Below, in pieces: positions 9,171-17,280 of a DNA stretch of 47,999 nucleotides; position 1 is the first letter of the stretch, and each line of letters begins with the position of its first letter. The stretch is from UBA1361 sp035647455 (GTDB taxonomy: Bacteria > Bacillota_I > Bacilli_A > RFN20 > CAG-826): positions 1 through 47,999 of the forward strand of contig DASRNI010000009.1 of the NCBI GenBank assembly GCA_035647455.1, read 5' to 3'. Made by a program: the position numbers and the translations under genes. Under the pieces are notes generated by a model. That model searched no databases and was not told the DNA's origin. It saw nothing but the letters and a program-made list of their open reading frames with translations.

Positions 9171-9549
9171 ATTTTTTAAGAAAATGGGTCGGGGAATACT
9201 TTTTATTGTCCTTTCTCCAGTCGCTGCAATAGTTCTTGCTTTTTATTTACTCTTTGGTGTTTTTCTTTTCATTTTTATGTCACTTAAATCAGTCCCCGTG
9301 TTTTTAAAAGGGGGCAGCATTTTAGAACCTACAGAATTTGATGTCGATGTTGAGAAAAAATTAATTAGTGAGCGGCGCGAGAAGGCGAAAACTCCTGAAC
9401 AAGTTACACAACAAGGACCAACAATTAATGTTTTTATTCCTGAAGGGTATAATCCAAACACCGGGCAAGCACCGGGCGCTACCCCAGTAATTGCATCGCA
9501 AGGTGAAGTTAAGGAAATTGATTTTGTTGAAGAGGAGGATGAACAATAA
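9163..9549 (+). CDS. Hypothetical membrane-anchored protein, 128 aa
   Basis: I do not recognise this family. The N-terminal half holds a long hydrophobic hairpin or paired TM segments (about residues 11-45) after a short basic start (MGEFFKKMGRG). The C-terminal half is hydrophilic and probably disordered, rich in Gln, Pro and Gly, and ends in an acidic stretch (EEEDEQ). ATG 9163 has AAAGGA upstream; an in-frame TTG at 9145 is unlikely. The stop overlaps the next start (TAATG), so the product is probably made together with the 230-aa membrane protein downstream. Confidence 0.75.
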   Translation: MGEFFKKMGRGILFIVLSPVAAIVLAFYLLFGVFLFIFMSLKSVPVFLKGGSILEPTEFDVDVEKKLISERREKAKTPEQVTQQGPTINVFIPEGYNPNTGQAPGATPVIASQGEVKEIDFVEEEDEQ

Positions 9550-10241
9550 TGTTAGCTTTTCTAATTAAGTTTTCTGAAAATGATAAACGGATTTTGCTTT
9601 TTGTTCTTTTTCTTGTTGTTATTCTACTTGTCTTTCTTGGTGTAATTTATGACGGTATTCGTTATTTAATTCGCCGACAAGGTCTCGAAGTCAATCGGAT
9701 GATGGCGAAAGCATATGAAAGCGGCTCAATTGTTAATAAAAAACATTTTAAACAGATTGCTCGCCAAAAATCTTACGTTTATTTTTATCGCAAGTACCGC
9801 TTTACATTTCTTTTCGGTTTAATCGCCTTTATTCTTTACGGTACGGTTAGTTTGTTTTATAAACACTGGTTAAATATTTTCGATTATGAAGTTGAAGGAA
9901 TCGGTACATTACTTTATATCTTTGATCTCAAGAATGCACCACGCGCAAACTTTTTTGGTCTCGAACTTATTAATGAGTTCCCCGAGCCGATTTCACGGCC
10001 GCATTTTAGCGCCTTAGCAATTCCAAGTTACATTTTAGCGCCACTTTTTGGTTATGTATTTGTCTCTGCACTTATTCATTCGATTGGACTTTTCTCGCGG
10101 ACTGTTGCGATTAATCAACTCGCGAAAACCGTCTTCTCACATACGTTTGAACCAGGTTCACTTTTTGACTTTGAAGCCCATGGTGCTGAAGTTGTAAAAG
10201 AAGGCATTAATAAGCCAACAAAAGGCACAAAGCCTGAATAG
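9549..10241 (+). CDS. Hypothetical membrane protein, 230 aa
   Basis: Not recognised. It shows an N-terminal TM segment (about 17-40), a basic cytoplasmic stretch with MMAKAYESG and HFKQIARQK, a second TM near 85-105, a non-membrane loop with a PRANFFGLELI stretch, a third TM near 160-185, and a hydrophilic tail. Translation is coupled to the 128-aa upstream gene by a TAATG overlap. It ends only 6 bp from the converging 45-aa ORF, with no terminator between. Confidence 0.75.
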   Translation: MLAFLIKFSENDKRILLFVLFLVVILLVFLGVIYDGIRYLIRRQGLEVNRMMAKAYESGSIVNKKHFKQIARQKSYVYFYRKYRFTFLFGLIAFILYGTVSLFYKHWLNIFDYEVEGIGTLLYIFDLKNAPRANFFGLELINEFPEPISRPHFSALAIPSYILAPLFGYVFVSALIHSIGLFSRTVAINQLAKTVFSHTFEPGSLFDFEAHGAEVVKEGINKPTKGTKPE

Positions 10242-10247
10242 CAACTA

Positions 10248-10385
10248 TTAAATAATAATTAATAATACTTGAATAATAATCACAACTAAAAGAGCGGCGA
10301 TAATTCCAATTAAAAGCCACTTTTTTCTTTTATAACCGCGTAGTTCGCGTTCTTCTGGAGTAAGTGGGGTTGTTAATGTTTTCAT
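10248..10385 (-). CDS. Small single-TM protein, 45 aa
   Basis: A short ORF directly behind asnS. It starts at ATG 10385 with an AGGAG site 6 bases upstream, only 12 bases after the asnS stop. The first 23 residues are hydrophilic and basic (TPEERELRGYKRKK), followed by one TM helix from WLLIGIIAALL to the C-terminus (ending VLLIII). The good ribosome site, the membrane-protein-like composition and the spacing make it a believable gene. Function unknown. Its stop is TAA at 10250-10248 with a second in-frame stop right after. Confidence 0.7.
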   Translation of the reverse strand: MKTLTTPLTPEERELRGYKRKKWLLIGIIAALLVVIIIQVLLIII

Positions 10386-10397
10386 TCTCCACTCCTT

Positions 10398-11768
10398 CTA
10401 GTATTTAATCGTGCCATAGGCACGGCCAAATGGTTGTACGTCGCGAATATTCGTAATGCCGGTTACATACATCAAGAGACGGTCAAAACCAATTCCGAAT
10501 CCTGAAGTTTGGACACCACCATATTTACGCAAATCCAAATACCATTCTAAATCTTCAATATTTCCTTCGTCTGTCATCCGGCGAAGCAAGTAATCGTAAC
10601 GATCTTCGCGTTGCGAACCACCGACTAATTCACCGATGTTTGGAACAAGTAAGTCACATGCTGCTACGGTTTTACCGTCATCATTTAAGCGCATATAAAA
10701 CGCTTTGATATCTTTCGGATAGTTAGTGACAAAAAGTGGACCATTTACATGTTTTTCACATAAATAACGTTCATGTTCACTGCCTAAGTCCATGCCCCAG
10801 TGAATTTCATTATTGCTGAATTTCACACCACAAGCTTGTGCTTTTTCTAAAACTTTTATCGCTTCATCATACGTTATTTTCTTGAAGTCACTATTTACTA
10901 ATTTCTCGAGTCGAGCAATGATTCCTTTTTCGATATGCGTATTAAAAAACGCCATTTCATCAGGACAAGTTTTTAAAATGTGGCTAATTGCATATTTAAG
11001 CGATGCTTCAATGACATCCATGTTTCCGTTTAAATCTGTAAACGCCATTTCCGGCTCAAGCATCCAAAACTCAGCAGCGTGCCGGCTTGTATTACTTGCT
11101 TCAGCACGGAAGGTTGGCCCAAATGTGTAAACTTTTTGAAACGCTTGGGCAAATGCTTCAACGTGAAGTTGACCAGAAACGGTAAGCGAAGTTTCTTTGC
11201 CGAAAAACTGATGGGGATTTTTATTATCCGTTACAACAGTAAAAACTTGACCAGCTCCTTCAGCGTCGTTACCCGTTAAAATCGGTGTATGAACATAAAT
11301 AAAATCATTTTTATGGAAAAACTCATGAAAGGCAAATGTAAGTTCACTGCGGACACGGTGTAAGGCAAGAAATGTATTCGTGCGCGGTCGTAAATGGGCA
11401 ATTTCCCGAAGATAATCAAAGGTGTGACGTTTCTTTTGCAGCGGATAATCACTATCTGCTTCATTAATAACTTCTACTTCTTCGATATGAACTTCAAACG
11501 GTTGTTTACTTTTTTCAGTAAGTACTACTTTACCGCTTACATTAATTGCGTATCCCGTTCTATATTTATCAATCTCGCTAAAATTAGCGACTTTATCTTT
11601 TTCATAAACAAGTTGGACGTTTAAAAATGCCGTGCCGTCATTAAAATCAATAAAACCAATCGTCCCATTATTACGATTACTGCGGACCCACCCTCTTAAG
11701 TTAACTTTAACATTATCTTTAAGTGTCGCATTTTTCAATCGTTCGTACATCATCTTTACAGTATCCAT
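10398..11768 (-). CDS. asnS: Asparaginyl-tRNA synthetase
   Basis: A class IIb synthetase of 456 aa that charges tRNA(Asn). The N-terminal OB-fold anticodon domain (VNLRGWVRSNRNNGTIGFI) is followed by the catalytic core with motif 2 (TFRAEASNTSRHAAEFWMLEPE) broken by the usual AsnRS loop, and motif 3 at the end (GFGIGFDRLLMYVTG). The C-terminus RDVQPFGRAYG is typical of AsnS rather than AspS or LysS. A GAGGTG site lies 7 bases before ATG 11768. No T-box leader is visible in the short upstream space. Confidence 0.97.
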   Translation of the reverse strand: MDTVKMMYERLKNATLKDNVKVNLRGWVRSNRNNGTIGFIDFNDGTAFLNVQLVYEKDKVANFSEIDKYRTGYAINVSGKVVLTEKSKQPFEVHIEEVEVINEADSDYPLQKKRHTFDYLREIAHLRPRTNTFLALHRVRSELTFAFHEFFHKNDFIYVHTPILTGNDAEGAGQVFTVVTDNKNPHQFFGKETSLTVSGQLHVEAFAQAFQKVYTFGPTFRAEASNTSRHAAEFWMLEPEMAFTDLNGNMDVIEASLKYAISHILKTCPDEMAFFNTHIEKGIIARLEKLVNSDFKKITYDEAIKVLEKAQACGVKFSNNEIHWGMDLGSEHERYLCEKHVNGPLFVTNYPKDIKAFYMRLNDDGKTVAACDLLVPNIGELVGGSQREDRYDYLLRRMTDEGNIEDLEWYLDLRKYGGVQTSGFGIGFDRLLMYVTGITNIRDVQPFGRAYGTIKY

Positions 11769-11792
11769 AATTTCACCTCAACAATCTCTTTT

Positions 11793-11798
11793 ATTATA
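11793..11798 (-). promoter_or_regulatory. -10 element of asnS
   Basis: TATAAT on the minus strand, 24 bases before the start codon, with a normal ribosome site between. A -35 is not clear. Confidence 0.55.
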
Positions 11799-11812
11799 GC
11801 CTAATTATAATT

Positions 11813-12832
11813 TTAATTATAATTTTTAAAGTCCGTTATTAGCCAATTTGGGTCAACACCTAAGTTACTTTCAGCATATAACGCTTCTTTATCTAGATAA
11901 GTTGCGAGCATCGCAATCATCGCTGCCTGATCAGTACAGCACCATAACGGCGGGATTGCCGCTTCAATGCCATGTTTTTCAAACGTCACTGCTGTTAGTT
12001 CACGTAAATATGAGTTCGCGCTAACGCCACCGGCAATAACAACTTGTTTCACATCATATTTTAAGGCCGCTTCAAGAGCACGGTCAACAACAGCGTTAAT
12101 AGCAACATCTTGGAAAGATGCACATAAATTAGCAACATTTATTTCTTCTTTTTTCATTCTAGCTTGGTTAACGATATTAATAACGTGAGTTTTTAGACCA
12201 CTAAAAGAAAAATCAAATGAATCACGAATTATTGGTTTCGGTAGTTGGTATGTGACTTTCCCTTCTCGGGCAAGTTTATCAATTGGCACACCACCGGGAT
12301 AGCCTAAATTTAAGACACGAGCAACTTTATCGTAACATTCACCAATTGCGTCATCCTTAGTTTCACCAATAATTTTAAAATCTAAATGTTTTTGCATTAA
12401 TACAAGTTCTGTGTGACCACCACTGACAATTACAGCGAGAAGCGGAAATTTTAACGGGGTAACAAATTCACTTGCATAAATATGTGCGGCTAAATGATGA
12501 ACGGGAATCAGCGGTTTTTGGTAAATTAAGGCGAGTGTCTTCGCTAGTTGCATCCCAACATGAAGCGCTCCAATTAATCCTGGGCCACGTGTAACTGCAA
12601 AAACATCAACATCATTTAATGTTATTTGTGCCTCGTTAAGTGCTTGATCTAGCACATAAATCATATTTTCAGTATGTAACCTTGAAGCTATTTCAGGAAC
12701 AACACCGCCAAAAGTCGCGTGCATCGCGATTTGACTGCTTACAACATTTGCTAAAAGCTTTTTGCCGCGCATTATTGCAATCGCGGTTTCATCACAGCTT
12801 GTTTCAATTGCTAAAATCACTCGTTCTTTCAT
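11813..12832 (-). CDS. tsaD: tRNA N6-adenosine threonylcarbamoyltransferase TsaD
   Basis: Catalytic subunit that transfers threonylcarbamoyl from TC-AMP onto A37 of ANN-decoding tRNAs (t6A). The ASKHA fold starts with AIETSCDETAIAI; the metal-binding HxxxH is His113/His117 in PVHHLAAHIYA; the SGGHTEL and VIAGGVSANSYLR blocks are present. Length (339 aa) is standard. It overlaps rimI by 4 bases and is the last of tsaE-tsaB-rimI-tsaD, so three of the t6A genes sit in one operon (TsaC is not in the window). Confidence 0.98.
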   Translation of the reverse strand: MKERVILAIETSCDETAIAIMRGKKLLANVVSSQIAMHATFGGVVPEIASRLHTENMIYVLDQALNEAQITLNDVDVFAVTRGPGLIGALHVGMQLAKTLALIYQKPLIPVHHLAAHIYASEFVTPLKFPLLAVIVSGGHTELVLMQKHLDFKIIGETKDDAIGECYDKVARVLNLGYPGGVPIDKLAREGKVTYQLPKPIIRDSFDFSFSGLKTHVINIVNQARMKKEEINVANLCASFQDVAINAVVDRALEAALKYDVKQVVIAGGVSANSYLRELTAVTFEKHGIEAAIPPLWCCTDQAAMIAMLATYLDKEALYAESNLGVDPNWLITDFKNYN

Positions 12833-13287
12833 TTGATATTCCTTAACATGTAATATGCATCATCACCGTTTTTGTAATATTTCTTTTTAGTCACCGTAAT
12901 TTCAAAACCGTGTTTTTTATAAAAATTAATCGCCGCTTTATTATGGGTTCTTACTTCAAGAGTCACAACTTCAACATCATTTAAGGTTTTCAAACGATTA
13001 AGCATATCACCAAGCAAAATCGAACCAAGTCCTTTATGGTGCAAAGATTCATGAATGGCTATTTGTGCGATAGTGGCGGAGTTAAATGTGACCCAAAAGT
13101 CAATAAAGCCAATTACGACATCGTCATAAGTTAAAACAAGCATTGTCGCAAACTGATTTTCTAAAAGCTCACGCTGATAATCTTCAAACGTCCAAATGTC
13201 TAAAAGTGTTGCCTTAGAAATTGTATAAACCGTTTCTAAGTCCCTTTCTTCCATTTGCCGAATAATTAACTTTTTACTTTTGCCCAT
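12829..13287 (-). CDS. rimI: GNAT acetyltransferase, RimI-like
   Basis: A 152-aa GNAT-fold protein. The acetyl-CoA site is seen as the QIAIHESLHHKGLGS segment (motif A, with the HKGLGS turn) and motif B in VRTHNKAAINFYKKHGFE. Its place between tsaB and tsaD is the classical rimI position in Bacilli. In E. coli RimI acetylates the N-terminus of ribosomal protein S18; in Bacilli the true target is less sure. It overlaps tsaB by 14 bases and tsaD by 4. Confidence 0.9.
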   Translation of the reverse strand: MGKSKKLIIRQMEERDLETVYTISKATLLDIWTFEDYQRELLENQFATMLVLTYDDVVIGFIDFWVTFNSATIAQIAIHESLHHKGLGSILLGDMLNRLKTLNDVEVVTLEVRTHNKAAINFYKKHGFEITVTKKKYYKNGDDAYYMLRNIK

Positions 13288-13873
13288 ATTGTTCCTTTAA
13301 ATATACTGGTTTTAACTTTTTAACATCGTTAACTTTATTAGTTTCTTGAATTGCATGTAAAAGATTTAAAGCGCGATTAAACGGTTCACTTTCTCGTTTT
13401 AAATGCGTAAGTTCACCAGAAAAGACAGCATTTTCATATTTATTTACTAAATTTAATGTTTCTTCATTTGTGAGAATTGTATCTGCTAATAATGTCGCAT
13501 CATCTTTATAAACACCAACATACGAACGCCCACCCCGTGCATCAAGAACAGCGATTGTTATTTTGTTAGGAACACGCATTGCTTGTAAGCTTGACGTTTT
13601 ATATAACGGGATTTTTAAGGCGTAACTAAACGTTTTCGCGACACTTACCGCAATACGTACCCCGGTATATGAACCGGGACCAACACTTACAACAATTGCG
13701 GTTAAATCTTGGGCAGTAAGTTTCGTCTTTTGAAAAAGTTGATTTATTTCCCATGTTAAAAGTTCACTTTGTCGTTGCCACGCTTCGTATTCTACTTCAT
13801 AAATTATTTCGCCCTGAACACTTAATGCAACCGTTAAGTTTGAACTCGAACTATCAAGTAATAATGCTGTCAT
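13274..13873 (-). CDS. tsaB: t6A biosynthesis protein TsaB
   Basis: A 199-aa non-catalytic TsaD paralogue that forms the TsaB-TsaD dimer and is needed for t6A. It begins with the ASKHA-type LLLDSSSSNLTVAL segment and carries the conserved VSVGPGSYTGVRI block (about residues 63-75). It lacks the metal-binding HxxxH, as expected. It is on the short side of the family, with the C-terminal half reduced. Overlaps tsaE by 4 bases (ATGA). Confidence 0.95.
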   Translation of the reverse strand: MTALLLDSSSSNLTVALSVQGEIIYEVEYEAWQRQSELLTWEINQLFQKTKLTAQDLTAIVVSVGPGSYTGVRIAVSVAKTFSYALKIPLYKTSSLQAMRVPNKITIAVLDARGGRSYVGVYKDDATLLADTILTNEETLNLVNKYENAVFSGELTHLKRESEPFNRALNLLHAIQETNKVNDVKKLKPVYLKEQYGQK

Positions 13874-14331
13874 TTAAGTTTCTCCACAAGGTTTTTTAAA
13901 ATTGGTAAATATGCTTCTGTTCCACTAATTTTGATTAAGCGTTCATTTAAGGAAACATAAGTAATCGTTACCTTAAGGTGTTCCTTCGGTAATAAGTGGG
14001 CGATATGGTTCGGCCACTCAATTAAAGTAATACCGTTTGCACCAATATATTCGTCAAGGCCAATTTCTTCCTGATTGTTTTCCAAACGATAAGCATCGAT
14101 ATGGAACATATTCCGTTTGCCCTTAAAGTAGAGTTTTAAAATATTAAACGTCGGACTATTAACGCGTTCAATAATTTGTAGTTTTTGCGCGACTCCTTGA
14201 ACAAACGTTGTTTTTCCCGCACCTAAATCGCCATAAAGTAAAACAACATCACCACTTTTTAAAAGCGCGGTAATTGTTGCGGCTAGTGCCTTTGTATCTT
14301 CTCTGCTTTTGCTTATGAATTCGATCGTCAT
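13870..14331 (-). CDS. tsaE: t6A biosynthesis ATPase TsaE
   Basis: A 153-aa P-loop ATPase that drives turnover of the TsaB-TsaD complex. The Walker A motif is GDLGAGKT (Lys40, Thr41), followed by VNSPTFNIL and the MFHIDAYRL block, and the GITLIEWPNHI Walker-B-like segment. It is the first gene of the t6A operon. ATG 14331 has no Shine-Dalgarno; an extended -10 lies nine bases upstream. Confidence 0.97.
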   Translation of the reverse strand: MTIEFISKSREDTKALAATITALLKSGDVVLLYGDLGAGKTTFVQGVAQKLQIIERVNSPTFNILKLYFKGKRNMFHIDAYRLENNQEEIGLDEYIGANGITLIEWPNHIAHLLPKEHLKVTITYVSLNERLIKISGTEAYLPILKNLVEKLK

Positions 14332-14340
14332 TGCGTTAAA

Positions 14341-14346
14341 AGTATA
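14341..14346 (-). promoter_or_regulatory. Extended -10 of the tsaE operon
   Basis: TGATATACT on the minus strand is an extended -10, nine bases before ATG 14331. No ribosome site fits between, so the message should be leaderless or nearly so. Confidence 0.6.
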
Positions 14347-14373
14347 TCATACAAAGTTTACAACTTTGCTTTG

Positions 14374-14916
14374 TTATTTGTTCGATTTTTTATTTATAAT
14401 TTTCTCACTAAAGATTTCATAAAGCGCGAGCACTTCATTTTCATCAAACGGATAAACACTTGCTTCAATCATTTTCGTAATTTTTTCTTGTTTAGCAGTA
14501 ATGATTTTAATTAAGTCGTCAGAATAATTGTATTCATCACTATGGCGGAGAAATTCATATTTATCGAGAAACTTAACCTCGCCACCCGGCAGTTTTTTTA
14601 AGTCAAGATCATAATCAATATATTTAGCAATCGTGCCATCAATCAAAGTTGGTGTCGCAACATTCACGTAATACGCAACTCCTGCTTCTTTAAGCATCGC
14701 AATCACATTAAACCAATCTTTTTTACTAAAGAACGTTATTGCTGGTTCTCGTGTTCGCCACCTACGACCGGAGCCTTCAATAACCTGTGTGCTTTTTGAA
14801 GCAACAACTAACCATTCTTCGTTATCAATCAAAACAAAAGAGCGTCGCCAAAAGCGATGCAGTTGTCCATCATGTTTGTAACTTTGGATTTTAATCCACT
14901 TATTCTCAATATTCAT
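14374..14916 (-). CDS. Nucleoside di-/triphosphatase, DUF402 family (Ntdp/YgaC-like)
   Basis: A 180-aa member of the DUF402 family. It matches the staphylococcal nucleoside tri-/diphosphatase in order and wording: IKIQSYKHDGQLHR at the N-terminus, WRTREPAI near 50-57, WFNVIAML, YYVN, and the metal-binding KYIDYDLDLK near residue 100. Such enzymes hydrolyse NDPs and NTPs with a divalent metal; the physiological substrate is uncertain. A GGTGG site precedes ATG 14916. It is probably its own transcription unit from the -10 at 14942-14947. Confidence 0.88.
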   Translation of the reverse strand: MNIENKWIKIQSYKHDGQLHRFWRRSFVLIDNEEWLVVASKSTQVIEGSGRRWRTREPAITFFSKKDWFNVIAMLKEAGVAYYVNVATPTLIDGTIAKYIDYDLDLKKLPGGEVKFLDKYEFLRHSDEYNYSDDLIKIITAKQEKITKMIEASVYPFDENEVLALYEIFSEKIINKKSNK

Positions 14917-14941
14917 TAAAAAACCACCAATCGAATAGTTA

Positions 14942-14947
14942 ATTATA
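14942..14947 (-). promoter_or_regulatory. -10 element of the DUF402 gene
   Basis: TATAAT on the minus strand 25 bases before ATG 14916, with a GGTGG ribosome site between. The -35 is unclear. Confidence 0.5.
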
Positions 14948-14975
14948 TTTTAACACGAATGGCGGTTTTAATTTA

Positions 14976-15917
14976 TTAAATTAAATCAAGGAAATTTAAG
15001 ATATGACCGATGTCTTTAATATATTTCCTAATTGCAAGATGGGGAACTGGTTCTTTGTACGGTACCGCAATAATATCTTTTCCATACGAAAGTAAAACGG
15101 TCACGGTATTGTCAACAATTGATACTGTTAAATCCGCAAGTACATCATTACGTTCAATTTTAAGTATCTCATCAAGAGCTTTTTGTGGAAGCACTGTTTT
15201 ATATTTCCCTGTAGCATAAATACGGTAGTTATCGTTATCTTCAGCAACTTCTAAGTGCTTAATCTCCGGTTCGCCACTTTCTTTAAACACTTCTTTATTT
15301 GGTTTTAAATATAATATTACTTGGTTTTTTACATTCTTTGTTCGCGTAGTGCTAAATAGTTTGCCAGCAAACACAGATGAAAGCCGCTTTCCGTCACGTT
15401 TATACGCAACAAAGTCAGCGTTTGAAATCTTATAATCTTTATAGCTGTAACTATTTAAGTTCCGTGATGCTGATTCTGTAACATCTTCTAATATGTTTGC
15501 TTGAGCAAAAGTTTTAGTTTTCAACCCATCACGATAATCATAAAAATAATCATTTACCGTAAAATCAGCCGTTAAATGCCGGTTAATTACATCATTATAA
15601 TCGCTCATATATTTTTGAATTTTTGTTTCTTGGTTGCGTCGTGAGAAAAAAGAAAATGCCCCCGCACCAATTAACGCTATAATAACCGGAACAATGCCGG
15701 CCCAAGCGTTAAGTGGCATTAAAACCATATAAGAGACTATAACAATTGCGATTGTTAACGCCGCCACTCCATAACTAATATAGCGAACTATATTAATTTC
15801 TTTAACAAACTTATTACGATATTTATCAAGAACATCAAGTTCGGCAACCTTTTCTACCTTATTTGATTCCTTGACTATGTCTAGAGTCTTTGTATCTTTG
15901 TTATTTTTTTCATTCAT
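14976..15917 (-). CDS. Membrane protein, DUF3137-like
   Basis: A 313-aa protein with a charged, Lys/Glu/Asp-rich cytoplasmic N-terminus (about 1-42), two TM helices (about 46-67 and 72-90) joined by a tight turn, then about 220 residues of soluble alpha/beta domain. The two-TM plus soluble layout and the segment VAYKRDGKRLSSVFAGKLFSTT recall DUF3137 proteins, but I cannot confirm the family. The start ATG 15917 overlaps the end of the Sel1-repeat gene by 8 bases, so the two are co-translated and likely act together. Confidence 0.7.
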   Translation of the reverse strand: MNEKNNKDTKTLDIVKESNKVEKVAELDVLDKYRNKFVKEINIVRYISYGVAALTIAIVIVSYMVLMPLNAWAGIVPVIIALIGAGAFSFFSRRNQETKIQKYMSDYNDVINRHLTADFTVNDYFYDYRDGLKTKTFAQANILEDVTESASRNLNSYSYKDYKISNADFVAYKRDGKRLSSVFAGKLFSTTRTKNVKNQVILYLKPNKEVFKESGEPEIKHLEVAEDNDNYRIYATGKYKTVLPQKALDEILKIERNDVLADLTVSIVDNTVTVLLSYGKDIIAVPYKEPVPHLAIRKYIKDIGHILNFLDLI

Positions 15918-16554
15918 CTTTAAAATCCCGCAGCAATCTTACTGCCTTTCTATTTCCTTGATCGGCGGCTTTTTGTAAATACTTTTTTGCTTTAACTGCA
16001 TCACGAATCAAGCCACGACCAGTTACATATGCTTCACCAACAGCTAATAACGCTTTAACATATCCAAGATTTGCACTTTTTTCGTAATACGTAAATGCTT
16101 TAACAATATCTTGGGCAACACCGAGGCCGTTTTCATGAAAAAAGCCAATTTTATAAAACGCTTTGGCAAAGTTTTGGTCTGCGGATTTGCCGTACCATTC
16201 AAGCGCTGAGTTATAATCACGCTCAATAACAGTGCCGCGTTCATAAGCAATGCCCATATTGTACTGTGCTGCATCGTGCCCTTGTTCGGCGGCGCGACGG
16301 AAATATTCGACACCTTTTACTTTGTCTTCATCAACGCCTTTCGCATAAAAGTAACAGTAGCCAATGACCGTTAGTGCCGGAGCATACTGCAATTCGTCAC
16401 TTTTTCGCGCAAGACTTAAGCCACGTGCATGGTCTGGCGCAATTCCTTCACCTTGCACTAAACGGCGTGCAAGTTCATGCATTGCTGCGCGATCATTAGC
16501 TTCAATTAGCCTTTCGAGCTCTTGGTTCGATTTGTTCGTGTAATTTAAATACAT
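15910..16554 (-). CDS. Sel1-like repeat protein
   Basis: A 214-aa protein made almost wholly of about five Sel1-like (TPR-related) repeats of 36 residues from residue 25 to the end, with the usual landmarks: A.YNMGIAYERG, D.N.ALEWYGKSA, AKAFYKIGFFHENGLGV, DIVKAFTYYEKSA. There is no signal peptide, so it is probably cytoplasmic, acting as an adaptor or scaffold. It is first in a two-gene unit with the DUF3137-like membrane protein. A GGGGTGG site precedes ATG 16554. Its partner and process are unknown. Confidence 0.9.
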   Translation of the reverse strand: MYLNYTNKSNQELERLIEANDRAAMHELARRLVQGEGIAPDHARGLSLARKSDELQYAPALTVIGYCYFYAKGVDEDKVKGVEYFRRAAEQGHDAAQYNMGIAYERGTVIERDYNSALEWYGKSADQNFAKAFYKIGFFHENGLGVAQDIVKAFTYYEKSANLGYVKALLAVGEAYVTGRGLIRDAVKAKKYLQKAADQGNRKAVRLLRDFKDE

Positions 16555-16570
16555 AATGCCACCCCTTTTT

Positions 16571-16576
16571 AGTATA
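16571..16576 (-). promoter_or_regulatory. Extended -10 of the Sel1/DUF3137-like unit
   Basis: TGTTATACT on the minus strand is an extended -10, 16 bases upstream of ATG 16554, with a GGGGTGG ribosome site between. Confidence 0.55.
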
Positions 16577-16606
16577 ACATACTAAAACTTGCTTAACGCT
16601 TTAGAG

Positions 16607-17149
16607 TTATATGTTTTGTAAGTGTTTGTGCATCAAAGGATACGTAATTATGACAAGTAGAAATGATGCTGCTAAAGATATTCCAATTAGTGGTAAATTA
16701 TAAAGGAATGACGCTATAAACGTATAAGAATACAGCAAAACCCCGCTAATTGTCGAAAATAGTATTCGGAAAGCACCGCCAAGAAATACCCCTAAAGAGA
16801 TTAATAAAATACGTTTCAATGTTAACTGTGCATGTTTCTCGGGACGGAATAATGAAATTAACGCTAGCGATCCGTAGCCTAATAAATAGTCAAGCGGAAA
16901 AGTAATAAAACCATAACCATCAATAATGTTCGTAATTAAACCGTAAACGATGCCGATGCCGATGAAACTTTTAAACATATTAAAACGTAGCGCTAGTAAT
17001 ATCAGCGGCACCATTGTTAAGCTAATCGAACCTGGGCCTGCTGATAGTTTAATTTTTAAACCAGGCAAATCAAGAATTACTGCAAAAGCGACAAGAATTG
17101 CAATTTCGGTAATGTCATAAATCGATAAACGATACCATTTTTGTTCCAT
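16607..17149 (-). CDS. thiT: Thiamine transporter ThiT (ECF S-component)
   Basis: A 180-aa, six-TM S-component that binds thiamine for an energy-coupling-factor transporter. ThiT landmarks are visible: GPGSISLTMVPLILLALRF near residues 37-55, YGLITNIIDG, FPLDYLLGYGSLAL. The TPP riboswitch directly upstream settles the substrate class. I take ATG 17149; an in-frame GTG at 17176 lies inside the regulatory hairpin and is unlikely. The GGAGGT ribosome site is 12 bases upstream, a little far, and is itself part of the switch. No EcfA/EcfT genes are nearby. Confidence 0.92.
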   Translation of the reverse strand: MEQKWYRLSIYDITEIAILVAFAVILDLPGLKIKLSAGPGSISLTMVPLILLALRFNMFKSFIGIGIVYGLITNIIDGYGFITFPLDYLLGYGSLALISLFRPEKHAQLTLKRILLISLGVFLGGAFRILFSTISGVLLYSYTFIASFLYNLPLIGISLAASFLLVIITYPLMHKHLQNI

Positions 17150-17155
17150 TTTAAT

Positions 17156-17181
17156 AAAAAGACCTCCATTTCTCACGGAGG
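17156..17181 (-). promoter_or_regulatory. Expression platform of the thiT TPP riboswitch
   Basis: On the minus strand CCTCC (from 17181) can pair with GGAGG (17167-17163), which is the thiT ribosome site and is followed by TCTTTTT. The same CCTCCG (17181-17176) can instead pair with CGGAGG (17201-17196) at the 3' side of the aptamer. The two pairings are mutually exclusive: ligand-bound RNA would hide the ribosome site, and may also terminate at the T-run. Confidence 0.7.
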
Positions 17182-17190
17182 CTCGTGTAT

Positions 17191-17274
17191 TTCTCCCTCC
17201 GCCGGTATTACCCGTATCAGGTGCGGTCGAATCTTCAATTAGATTCCTCTCAGCCAGGACTACCTAGCTCCCGT
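17191..17274 (-). promoter_or_regulatory. TPP riboswitch (THI element) upstream of thiT
   Basis: The minus strand shows the hallmark THI-box pieces in order: GGGAGC, GGCTGAGAGG, then after a variable P3 arm (AATCT...AGATT) GACCGCACCTGATACGGG, TAATACCGGCGGAGGGAG. CTGAGA binds the pyrimidine and CCTGAT...GCGGAGGGA binds the diphosphate side. The predicted transcript start, seven bases after the -10 at 17281-17286, falls on the first base of the aptamer. Confidence 0.97.
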
Positions 17275-17280
17275 ATATTC

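Noticed and set aside
10242..10247. Expected bidirectional terminator between converging units
   Set aside because: Only six bases separate the two stop codons and no hairpin with T-run is seen.
11769..11812. Possible T-box leader for asnS
   Set aside because: Only about 40 bp are available and neither a T-box sequence nor a specifier stem is present.
14967..14985. AT-rich dyad TTTAATTT-ATT-AAATTAAA at the end of the DUF3137-like gene
   Set aside because: Pure A/T, overlapping the stop codon and without a T-run; likely chance in AT-rich DNA.
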